Assembly: GCA_900552385.1 (NCBI GenBank)
Contig: URZI01000002.1
Span: 138,362-202,361, forward strand
Reading direction: 5' to 3'
Source: an uncultured Collinsella sp.
Lineage (GTDB): Bacteria; Actinomycetota; Coriobacteriia; Coriobacteriales; Coriobacteriaceae
DNA: 64,000 nucleotides
Position 1 is the stretch's first letter, and every line of letters begins with the position of its first letter. Both the position numbers and the translations under genes were made by a program. Positions 1 to 7,458 of the stretch are shown here, piece by piece. Below the pieces are notes generated by a model. It searched no databases. It was not told the origin of the DNA and saw only the letters and a list, made by a program, of their open reading frames with translations.

Positions 1-1
1 G

Positions 2-961
2 ACAATGACTCCGGAGGTCGAAGACCGACTTGTTTCATTTGTGAAAGAGCGTTCACGGGGACTGAGCGAGTTTGACATCAGTTGGTATGGTGGAGAGCCG
101 CTGCTACAAGTCGATAGAATTCAGCGACTCACATAGCGTATAAAGGGGGTCCTTAATCCGGAGTGTTCCTATGCAGCATCCATTGTCACAAATGGGTATC
201 TTCTGACGCCAGAAGTGGCTGCGGCTCTCGCGGCTTGTGACGTCAAGATGGCTCAGGTGACTTTGGACGGTTCTCGACAAGATCATGATTCCCGGCGAAT
301 CTTGCGGAACGGACAGCCGACATACGATGCGATTCTAGACAACGTTTCTAAAGTCACCCATCTGTTAGATATTTCTATCAGGTGCAATGTCGATGCCCAT
401 AACATTGTCGGTGCTGGCGATTTGCTGGATGCGCTCGAGGAAAAGGGCCTTAAAAACAAGGTGGGATTCTACCTAGCGCCTGTCGACAATATCAATGATA
501 CGTGCCCAAGCGACAGTAGTTGTTTTTCGATGGAGGCATTTTCTGAGGAAGAGCTGGACTTTTATAGCCATGCCGTTGATAGGGGGTTCTACGTTGACCT
601 GACGGTGCGCTTTAATCCGGCTATATGTGGCGCTGTTTGTGCAGGGTCATTTGTAGTGGATCCGGAGGGCTACCTTTATAAATGTTGGGATGAAATCGGG
701 ATGCGTGAACGCTCCGTCGGCACACTTGCCGAAGGGCCGAGGATGAATGCTCAGCTGGTCCAATGGCTAAACTATGAGCCGAGCGATCATGAGTGTGAAG
801 AGTGTTTTGCCTATCCCTCATGCATGGGAGGCTGCCCTAATCACGCTCTTCATGGAGGGTCAAAACAGTGCGTATCTCAAAGGTATCAGGTGCGCCAACG
901 AATGATTTTGACCGAGAAGGCTCAGCGATTGCTTTCGGAACTGGATTCAGCTCATGTTTAA
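2..961 (+). pseudogene. Radical SAM/SPASM peptide maturase, 5' cut by window edge and interrupted by an in-frame stop
   Basis: Read from base 2, one frame runs to the TAA at 959-961 except for a single TAG at 134-136. Upstream of the stop the frame encodes the WYGGEPLL motif (83-106) typical of anSME-type radical SAM enzymes; downstream it gives the IVTNGYLL strand and a SPASM-like C-terminus with cysteines in CGAVC, YKCW and the CEECFAYPSCMGGCP cluster. The CxxxCxxC cluster-binding motif would lie before the window. Such enzymes install thioether or other crosslinks on ribosomal peptides. A GAG-to-TAG change would explain the stop. A GTG at 215 could start a fragment of about 248 codons, but it would lack the radical SAM core. 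The stop overlaps the ATG of the exporter gene, so the two were one operon. Precursor peptide not visible. Confidence 0.8.
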
Positions 962-2573
962 TCTCTGCGCAAGAACAATAATCAAGAATCCAAAGTATAT
1001 AACCTATCTTCTAATGTGCCTGCTCTCGCTTGTGGTTGGTCTCGCAATTCCTTTTCTGACGGGGCAACTGGTCAACAACTTTGTCGGTGTCGCGCGAGAT
1101 GGGGAAAGCGCAATCGCCATCGGCGCTGAGATAGCAGCGCTGGGTATTATGCGAGCCGGTTTGAATTGCGTCAGTGAGCTGGTCTATGTCGATCTGCAAA
1201 CACATGTGGGATTTGCATTGAATGAAGAGGTGATAAGTCACGTTCAAAGGCTACCACGGGCCTTCTTTTCTAATTTTGATGCCTCCTATTACAACCAACA
1301 GATTAATCATGACGCTAACGATTTGGTGATATTTGTTATAAACGCAAGTGTCCAAAGCGTGAGCAATATAGTGACGTTGCTTGTGGTGTTTGTTGTCCTG
1401 GCGACCATAAACGGTCACCTGGCAATGCTGTGTATGGCTCTGGGCATAATAGGTGGCGCGGTCTATTCGCTTTTCAAAAAGTGTTTGTTCGCAAGAAGTT
1501 TCGAGGCTCAAGAGCAGGAGGCTCGATTCTTTTCCGATCTGGAGAAGCAGCTTAGCAACGCACAATTTATCCGCAGACATGTTCTATTCGAGCTTTTCAA
1601 GCAAAGGCTTGAGCACTCTTTTGCAGAGCTATATCGTTTCGTTTATCAGAACCAGCAAATTAATGCGACCTTTACGTTTGCCAACACTGCCGTCACATCT
1701 TTGGCACAGGGTGGAATCTTGATCCTGGGCGCAAAGGAAGTTCTCGACGGCAATTTGCTGCCCGGCTATCTTATGACGGCGCTAAGCTATTACTCCTATT
1801 ATTCTTCGGCTATTGAATTCTTCCTTGCGCTGGGCAAGGACTATCAAACGTCAAAGGTATCCTACGAGCGTTTGCGGCGCTTGCTGGACATGCCCGAGGA
1901 CTCAAACGGGGACATTATCCTCGATGATGTTTACGAGGTGAACTGTTCCGAGCTGGCATATAGCTATCCGGGGTCTGTAAAGACCGCGTTCGGAGACATT
2001 CGGGCTTCTTTAGAAAAAGGAAAGGTATACGCAATCGTTGGGTCGAACGGTTCCGGTAAGAGCACACTGCTGGATGTGATAAGCGGTTGCGATCCAGAAA
2101 ACTGCAAGGGTGATATTTGGATTAACAGCAAGCCCCTGAGCTCTCTGGACCGTTATGCGCTGCGAAAGCGCAATATCGGGATTACGGAGCAGGAGCCGCC
2201 CCTGACCGAAGGGTCGATACGGGACAATTTAACTCTTTGCTGCAGAAGCGCTGAAGAGCGTGACCTTGAGAGCCTCATTGAGAGAATGGGGCTTAAAAAG
2301 ATGGTCGATTCAAGTGGTGGACTTGATGTCGAGCTGGACGATAGGCAGAACAATATTTCAGGAGGGGAAAAACAGAAAATAGCGATTATTCGCCAGCTGC
2401 TGAAAAACCCGGACGTGATGATGTTTGATGAGCCGACATCTGCACTTGACAGCCAAAGCAAGCAGGCGTTTATCGAAATCCTTAAGGAAAGAAAGGGGCG
2501 ACATATCACGGTCATCGCTACGCACGACCCTGTGCTTATTTCGGCATGCGATGAAGTGATTGAAATTGCCTGA
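954..2573 (+). CDS. ABC exporter, fused membrane and ATPase domains (RiPP-type)
   Basis: 539 aa. An N-terminal half with about five to six hydrophobic segments (residues 1-310) is followed by an ATPase domain with Walker A GSNGSGKST (about 362), signature ISGGEKQK (about 468), Walker B VMMFDEPT (about 488) and an H-loop in IATHD. There is no N-terminal C39 peptidase domain, so any leader would be cleaved elsewhere. ATG overlaps the last codons of the maturase frame (ATGTTTAA), implying translational coupling; export of the modified peptide is the inferred role. Base composition is visibly more A+T-rich than the genes after 2.7 kb, which suggests transfer. It could instead serve lipids or drugs, but the neighbour argues for a peptide. 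Confidence 0.85.
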   Translation: MFNLCARTIIKNPKYITYLLMCLLSLVVGLAIPFLTGQLVNNFVGVARDGESAIAIGAEIAALGIMRAGLNCVSELVYVDLQTHVGFALNEEVISHVQRLPRAFFSNFDASYYNQQINHDANDLVIFVINASVQSVSNIVTLLVVFVVLATINGHLAMLCMALGIIGGAVYSLFKKCLFARSFEAQEQEARFFSDLEKQLSNAQFIRRHVLFELFKQRLEHSFAELYRFVYQNQQINATFTFANTAVTSLAQGGILILGAKEVLDGNLLPGYLMTALSYYSYYSSAIEFFLALGKDYQTSKVSYERLRRLLDMPEDSNGDIILDDVYEVNCSELAYSYPGSVKTAFGDIRASLEKGKVYAIVGSNGSGKSTLLDVISGCDPENCKGDIWINSKPLSSLDRYALRKRNIGITEQEPPLTEGSIRDNLTLCCRSAEERDLESLIERMGLKKMVDSSGGLDVELDDRQNNISGGEKQKIAIIRQLLKNPDVMMFDEPTSALDSQSKQAFIEILKERKGRHITVIATHDPVLISACDEVIEIA

Positions 2574-2601
2574 CGGGCTAGTGGACCGCGCATATCAAAT
2601 T

Positions 2602-2643
2602 CAGGGGGGGGCGGGCACCGTAGCTGGTGTCCGCCCCCCCCTG
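2602..2643. terminator. GC-rich hairpin between convergent genes
   Basis: 18-bp arms 2602-2619 and 2626-2643 (one G-T wobble) around a 6-nt loop. It lies between the exporter (+) and the amidotransferase (-). It lacks a strong T tract on either side, so termination efficiency is uncertain. Confidence 0.6.
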
Positions 2644-2676
2644 GCTTAGGAGGCTTTAACCTGAGTGGTTCGCGAG

Positions 2677-3486
2677 CTAGCGGGCCTGCTTTACCTTGGC
2701 CGCTGCCTCGACAAACGACTTCCACAGGTTAAAGTCGGTCTCGAGCGTCATCCACGTGTACTCGGGATGCCATTGCACGCCCAAGCAGAAAGGCTGGCCT
2801 TCGACTTCGATGCACTCGGGAACGCCGTCGGTTGCCTTGGCGACCAAGCGCGTGCTTTTACCCAGACGATCGACGCAGCAGTGATGTGCCGAGTTGGTCT
2901 GGATCAGCCTGTGCCCGCCAACCGCGCGCTCCAGCAGCGAGCCCGGCACGACCTCGACGGGATGCACAGGGTCGTTGAGCACGTGGGTATGGCGCCACTG
3001 CGTGCGGCCCTCGCGAGCGCCCAGGCTCGGCACGTCCATGCACAGGGTGCCGCCGGTGGCGACGTTGAGCAGCTGCGTGCCGCGGCAGGTGGTAAAGAGC
3101 GGCTTTTTGGCGCGGAGCACCTCGTCGACCAGCTTGAACTCAAAACTATCACGGATCTCGCAGCAGAGGGTGGGGTCGTAGGGTCGATCATCGCCCCAAC
3201 GTTTGGGATTGACATCCGGGCCACCGGGAATGGCGATGCCGTCGGCGATATCGACGTAATGACGGATGACCTCAATGTCCTCGGTGATGGACATCTGCAG
3301 CGGCAGGCCGCCGGCGGCAAGGATGGCATCGACAAAGACACTTGCGATTTCTTCGTTGGGGGAGAGCGTTTCGCTTAAAAACGGCTTTGCCCCTTCCCAA
3401 CGCGGCGCCACCAGGATGAGTGGACGGTCGGCGGGGGCAACGTCGACGTGCGGGGTATAGGACGAGGAGGTATGGGTTCCGATCAT
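2677..3486 (-). CDS. Class I glutamine amidotransferase, gamma-glutamyl-GABA hydrolase type (PuuD-like)
   Basis: About 269 aa. The fold is recognisable from IPGGPDVNP, the nucleophile elbow FTTCRGTQLLN with the catalytic Cys, and GVQWHPEYT with the catalytic His. This family (peptidase C26) hydrolyses gamma-glutamyl amides such as gamma-glutamyl-GABA; the exact substrate cannot be read from sequence. The start is uncertain: ATG at 3484-3486 precedes the conserved region, an earlier in-frame ATG ends at 3522, and neither has a strong Shine-Dalgarno. It sits 87 bp downstream of an amino-acid importer on the same strand, so it may act on imported gamma-glutamyl compounds. Confidence 0.8.
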   Translation of the reverse strand: MIGTHTSSSYTPHVDVAPADRPLILVAPRWEGAKPFLSETLSPNEEIASVFVDAILAAGGLPLQMSITEDIEVIRHYVDIADGIAIPGGPDVNPKRWGDDRPYDPTLCCEIRDSFEFKLVDEVLRAKKPLFTTCRGTQLLNVATGGTLCMDVPSLGAREGRTQWRHTHVLNDPVHPVEVVPGSLLERAVGGHRLIQTNSAHHCCVDRLGKSTRLVAKATDGVPECIEVEGQPFCLGVQWHPEYTWMTLETDFNLWKSFVEAAAKVKQAR

Positions 3487-3573
3487 AGGTGTTGCTTTCG
3501 AATCCGGGTGGACATGGTGCATGGGTGGCGCGGCGCAAACGTTACTGATGAATTTGCCCGCGTGGCAATTGGG

Positions 3574-4338
3574 TTAGTGGCCCTTGATGGAGTTGAGGAA
3601 GTCCTGGGCGCGCTTGGTCTGGGGGTGGTCGAAGAACTCGTCGGGCGTGCCGGTTTCCACGATCTGGCCGTCGGCCATAAACACGACGCGGTCGGCTACG
3701 CGGCGGGCAAAGTTCATCTCGTGCGTGATGACGATCATCGTCATGCCCTGCTGGGCCAGACGGACCATGACCTCGAGCACCTCGTTGATCATCTCGGGAT
3801 CGAGGGCACTCGTGGGCTCGTCAAAGAGCATGGCCTTGGGTTGCATGGCAAGCGAGCGGGCGATGGCTACGCGCTGTTGCTGGCCGCCCGAGAGCTGTGC
3901 GGGCACCTTATCGGCCTGCTCGGCCACGCCCACGCGGCCCAGCAGGTCCATGGCGCGCTCACGGGCTTCGTCCTTGGAGACGCCCAGCACATCGACCGGT
4001 CCCAGCATGACGTTCTGCAGGACGGTCATATGTGCGAACAGGTTGAACTGCTGAAACACCATGCCCAGCTCGGCACGCATGCGGGCAAGGTCCTTGCCTT
4101 CCTGCGGTAGGGGCTCGCCCTCGATGAGGATCTCGCCCGAGTCGATGGTTTCCAGGCGGTTGATGGTGCGGCACATGGTCGACTTGCCCGAGCCCGAAGG
4201 ACCGATCACAACGACGACCTCGCCGCGGTCGACTGAGAGATTGATGTCGTTGAGGACGTGCAGATCTCCGTAGTGCTTATCGACGTGTCTGAGCTCGATC
4301 AGCGGCTGATTGCCGGTGGAAGAGGTGCTCTGTGCCAT
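3574..4338 (-). CDS. Polar amino-acid ABC transporter, ATP-binding protein (GlnQ family)
   Basis: 254 aa, the usual size. Walker A GPSGSGKST, Q-loop in MVFQQFNLF, signature LSGGQQQRVAIARS and Walker B AMLFDEPTSALD are intact. It drives uptake with the two permeases encoded just upstream on this strand; the gap to the nearer permease is 36 bp and holds a good AAGGAG site. The QFNLFAHMTVLQN stretch is typical of the glutamine/glutamate/histidine branch. Substrate is inferred from the binding protein and neighbouring amidotransferase, probably an acidic or amide amino acid. Confidence 0.92.
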   Translation of the reverse strand: MAQSTSSTGNQPLIELRHVDKHYGDLHVLNDINLSVDRGEVVVVIGPSGSGKSTMCRTINRLETIDSGEILIEGEPLPQEGKDLARMRAELGMVFQQFNLFAHMTVLQNVMLGPVDVLGVSKDEARERAMDLLGRVGVAEQADKVPAQLSGGQQQRVAIARSLAMQPKAMLFDEPTSALDPEMINEVLEVMVRLAQQGMTMIVITHEMNFARRVADRVVFMADGQIVETGTPDEFFDHPQTKRAQDFLNSIKGH

Positions 4339-4374
4339 GGTGCTCGGCTCCTTATGACTCGAAATGGTAAAGCG

Positions 4375-5208
4375 TTAGCGGATGATGGTCGCGCCGGTCT
4401 TGTGCGAAACGTAGACAGCGGCCTTGTTGATCGCGACGTTGATGAGGATGTAGATGACCGCGATAACCAGGTAGACCGACACGAGGGCGTCGTAGTTGGT
4501 AATGAGCACGCGGGCGTTTTGCATGAGGTCGGGGTAGCTCACCACGTAGGCGACGGTGGTGTCTTTGACTACGACCACAAGCTGCGAAATCAACGACGGA
4601 ATGATAAACCGAATAGCCTGCGGCAACACGATTTTAAAGGTGATTTTAGCTTTGGAGAGGCCGAGTGCCTGGGCGGCTTCGACCTGGCCGCGCGGCACGG
4701 CGTTGACGCCAGCGCGAAAGATCTCGGCGAGTACGCCAGCTGCGGCGAGCGCGACGGGAAGCGTGAGCATCCAAAAAGATGGCAGCGCGATCTTGTACTG
4801 GGGCAGCACCAAAAAGAAGAAGTAGATGAACAGCAGGCTCGGTACGCCGCGGAAGAAATCGGTGAGCACGCGGCAAACCAGTTGGAGCGGCTTAATGTCG
4901 CTGGTGCGGCCGAGCATAAGGGCTAAGCCCAGCACCAGTGCGATGGCGCCAGCGGTGAGTGCGACTTTAACAGTGCCCTCAAAGCCGGCAAGCAGGAACT
5001 TCCAGGTGGTGAGGTGCGTAAAGAAATACCAATAGTGGACCGAAAGCTGGCCGGTCACATAGAAGCGCTGCAGTACCAGGATGGCGAGCGCGGCGACAGC
5101 AACAAGCGAGATGGCGGTGCCGATGCGAATCTTGGCGCGCATCTTGGGGCCGGGAGCCTCGTAGAGCGCATCGCGCATGGTGAGCGCGGAGGTGGAGTGC
5201 TTGCTCAT
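4375..5208 (-). CDS. Amino-acid ABC transporter permease (HisM/GlnP family)
   Basis: 277 aa with about five to six membrane segments. The EAA loop that docks on the ATPase is visible as GQVEAAQALGLSKAKITFKI followed by VLPQA. A 35-residue polar N-terminal tail precedes the first membrane segment. Its ATG overlaps the TGA of the other permease (5205-5208), so the two are translationally coupled and probably form a heterodimeric channel. Confidence 0.9.
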   Translation of the reverse strand: MSKHSTSALTMRDALYEAPGPKMRAKIRIGTAISLVAVAALAILVLQRFYVTGQLSVHYWYFFTHLTTWKFLLAGFEGTVKVALTAGAIALVLGLALMLGRTSDIKPLQLVCRVLTDFFRGVPSLLFIYFFFLVLPQYKIALPSFWMLTLPVALAAAGVLAEIFRAGVNAVPRGQVEAAQALGLSKAKITFKIVLPQAIRFIIPSLISQLVVVVKDTTVAYVVSYPDLMQNARVLITNYDALVSVYLVIAVIYILINVAINKAAVYVSHKTGATIIR

Positions 5209-5864
5209 CGGAGGATCCTCACCTTCTTATCGATATAGTTGCCAATGTGGCTCACCACGAAGGCTGTGCCCAGGTAGCCGAGCGCCGAGATAAAGAACGC
5301 GGCGACGCCGCCGAGCGAGCGCGTGTTGATATAGCTCACCACGCCGGTGAGCTCTTGCGGCTTAAGCGGCACCTGGCTGCCCAAGGCGGTAGTGAGCATG
5401 ACGGCGATAAAGAGGTTAGTCATGGGCAGCACACTCGAGCGCAGTGCCTGCGGAATCACGATCTTGGCGAGGATGCGGCTGAAGCTCATGCCGAGCGAAC
5501 GTGCGGCTTCCACCTGACCGACGCCGACGGTATTGATGCCGCTCATAAAGTTCTCGGAGCCAAAGGCCGAGCCCAAAAGGACCGTGGCGACGATAACGCA
5601 GGTGCGGTAGGGCAGGACGACCTTGAGCGGCGGCAGCGCATAGACGACGATGATGAGCAGCGCAATGCCGGGGATGTTACGGAAGACCTGGACATACAGG
5701 TCGCCAAAGACGCGCAGCGGCTTGAGCGGCGACACGCGCATCACGGTGACGGCAACGGCCAGCACCATGGCGATGGCAAACGACTCAAGTGTCATGCCCC
5801 AGGTTGCTAGCAGGGCGTCGATATAGTTCTGGCCATAGAGCGACCAGAGCTCGGAGAGACTCAT
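5205..5864 (-). CDS. Amino-acid ABC transporter permease (HisQ/GlnP family)
   Basis: 219 aa with about five membrane segments and an EAA loop (GQVEAARSLGMSFSRILAKI, then VIPQA). It is first of the transporter genes after the binding protein, separated from it by 138 bp that contain a partial terminator, and overlaps the next permease by 4 bp. The start has an AGGAGG-like site (complement of cctcct at 5871-5876). Confidence 0.9.
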   Translation of the reverse strand: MSLSELWSLYGQNYIDALLATWGMTLESFAIAMVLAVAVTVMRVSPLKPLRVFGDLYVQVFRNIPGIALLIIVVYALPPLKVVLPYRTCVIVATVLLGSAFGSENFMSGINTVGVGQVEAARSLGMSFSRILAKIVIPQALRSSVLPMTNLFIAVMLTTALGSQVPLKPQELTGVVSYINTRSLGGVAAFFISALGYLGTAFVVSHIGNYIDKKVRILR

Positions 5865-5885
5865 GCGGACCTCCTGCCGGTAAGG

Positions 5886-5914
5886 AAAGGGGCTCCCGTG
5901 TGTACGGAAGCCCC
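5886..5914 (-). terminator. Partial terminator between binding protein and permease genes
   Basis: 11-bp stem 5889-5899/5904-5914 with one mismatch and a 4-nt loop, followed on the minus strand by a short TTTCC. Its place after the binding-protein gene fits the common pattern of making more binding protein than membrane components. Confidence 0.55.
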
Positions 5915-6002
5915 GACAACTCAGTGAGGAAACAGTTTACCGCAATAAAGCGCATCATGCGTTTCCGTATGGTTTCGTTGCGGCTGTTACCAGGCTCGCT
6001 GC

Positions 6003-6998
6003 CTAGGCGCCGATCTCGGGCAGCTCGGGAACATTGGTGTCGCCCGTACGGTCGCCGATGCAGATCTGCCACAGCTCGGTCCAGGTGCCATCGTCCTCGA
6101 TCTTCTTAAGGAAGTCGTTGACAAAGGCGACGCCGTCGGAATCGAGCGGCAGGCCGATGCCGTAGGGCTCCTTGCTGCCGAAGGGCTTGCCGGCAATCTT
6201 GTACTTACCGGGCTCGCGGACCAGGGCGCTCTGCTGCATGTTGTTATCGATGACGTAGGCGTCAACGCGGCCCTGCTGGAGTGCCTGGCGGGCCTCCTCG
6301 TCGGTCTTGAACTCCTGCTGGCTGGCCTTGGGGGCGAACTCCTCCAGGATGGCGGGGCCGTTGGAGCCGGACTGGACGGCGACGTTCTTGTCGGCAAGGT
6401 CGTCGACGCTCTTGATGTCGTCGTTATCGGCAAGCACCAGGATGGCCTGCTGGGTGTAGTAATAGGGGCCGGCGAAGGAGACGAGCTTCTTGCGCTCGTC
6501 AGTGATGGTGTAGGTGGCAAAGACGGCGTCGACCTGGCCGTTCTGCAGGACGGACTCGCGCGTGTCCGAGGTCACCTGGGTGATCTCGACCTTGTTCTCG
6601 CCCAAGATGTAGTTGGACAGAAGCTGCGCGATGCCGGCATCGAAGCCGCGGGTCTGGCCGTCTTTCTCGTTGAGGAGGGAGAAGAGTGTGGAAGTCTGAA
6701 CGCCACCGATCTTAAAGACGCCAGCGTCCTTGACGGCCGTGGCCCAGGTGCTGGCGGCGATGGCATCGTCATCGGCCTTGGGGCCGTTGTCGACGAGCTT
6801 GTCGAATGCCTTGGCGTCGAGCGTGGTGGAAGCTTCGGTATCATTGGAGCTCTTGGAAGAGCCGGCGGCGGAACCCTTGTCGGCCTCGGCGCTGGTGTCG
6901 GAGCAGCCGGCAAGACCAAGGCCGGCGACGGTTGCGAAGGTAGCGGCGACAAAGCCGCGGCGGTCGAGAACGACCTGCTGGGAGAGGTTCTTGCTCAT
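6003..6998 (-). CDS. Amino-acid ABC transporter substrate-binding lipoprotein, probably Tat-exported
   Basis: 331 aa. The N-terminus carries DRRGF, a twin-arginine-like motif, then a hydrophobic stretch ending in the lipobox LAGC, so the mature protein should be lipid-anchored at the Cys near residue 32. A Ser/Thr/Asp/Glu-rich linker of about 40 residues follows, then the two-lobed family 3 binding fold (FDAGIAQLLSNYIL, VDAVFATYTITDERKKLVSF, YAQSA-like hinge as YYTQQAILV). Glutamate, glutamine or another polar amino acid is the likely ligand. It has its own promoter upstream and is separated from its permeases by a partial terminator. Confidence 0.9.
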   Translation of the reverse strand: MSKNLSQQVVLDRRGFVAATFATVAGLGLAGCSDTSAEADKGSAAGSSKSSNDTEASTTLDAKAFDKLVDNGPKADDDAIAASTWATAVKDAGVFKIGGVQTSTLFSLLNEKDGQTRGFDAGIAQLLSNYILGENKVEITQVTSDTRESVLQNGQVDAVFATYTITDERKKLVSFAGPYYYTQQAILVLADNDDIKSVDDLADKNVAVQSGSNGPAILEEFAPKASQQEFKTDEEARQALQQGRVDAYVIDNNMQQSALVREPGKYKIAGKPFGSKEPYGIGLPLDSDGVAFVNDFLKKIEDDGTWTELWQICIGDRTGDTNVPELPEIGA

Positions 6999-7041
6999 GG
7001 TAGAACACCTTTCTCAATAAAATCCCTAGCGGTTGAGTAGA

Positions 7042-7071
7042 GTTATACCCCATCGCGCTCAAATGGGTCAA
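7042..7071 (-). promoter_or_regulatory. Sigma-70-type promoter for the binding-protein operon
   Basis: Minus strand: TTGACC (7066-7071), 18-bp spacer, TATAAC (7042-7047), 43 bp before the start codon at 6998. Confidence 0.6.
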
Positions 7072-7113
7072 CACGAAATAACTCAGAAACATACTTACCT
7101 TATGGGTTATTCT

Positions 7114-7150
7114 ACCTACCAAAAAGGGACAGGTACCTTTGTGGTGGTTC
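7114..7150. repeat. Dispersed palindrome, imperfect copy (AAAGGGACAG family)
   Basis: Imperfect inverted repeat with ACCAAAAAGGGACAGG on the left and CCTTTGTGGTGGT on the right. Its core matches the copies near 12.1, 12.6, 27.0, 27.1, 31.9 and 58.2 kb. Confidence 0.55.
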
Positions 7151-7180
7151 TGGCCGATGCAGCGGCATGCCTTACTGTTT

Positions 7181-7403
7181 TGTCTCGATCTGTAACATCT
7201 GCAGCCATTTTTGCCGAGTAACTGTTACAGATTGAGATTTTCTCTTCAGGGGAATTCGAATGTCTCGATCTGTAACATCTGGACGGACAAAAGGTCTCTA
7301 TCTGTTACAGATTGAGACAAAGGCCAGGGACTAAGACGTCTTATTATCTAGATCTGTAACAGTTAGACGGGAATTCGGGCCATAGATGTTACGGATCGAG
7401 ATA
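7181..7403. repeat. Array of three related inverted repeats
   Basis: Six copies of a roughly 15-17 bp motif (TCTCGATCTGTAACA or its complement) alternate in orientation at about 7183, 7222, 7261, 7300, 7346 and 7386. They form three stem-loops with about 80-bp periodicity; mismatches are mostly G-T wobbles. The array fills the gap between the amino-acid importer promoter and the dxs terminator. No gene is seen here. It could be a repeat family or a multi-site operator. Confidence 0.75.
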
Positions 7404-7410
7404 TTCGCAC

Positions 7411-7457
7411 CGCGAAAAGAAAAACCTCCGCAGGGGTGCTTCCCTTGCGGAGGTTTT
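7411..7457 (-). terminator. Rho-independent terminator of dxs
   Basis: Stem 7421-7436/7442-7457 with a 5-nt loop (one wobble), then on the minus strand TTTTTCTTTT. It begins 1 bp after the dxs stop codon. Confidence 0.88.
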
Positions 7458-7458
7458 C

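Noticed and set aside
7181..7403. Possible CRISPR array
   Set aside because: Repeats alternate in orientation, spacers are short and uneven, and there are no cas genes.
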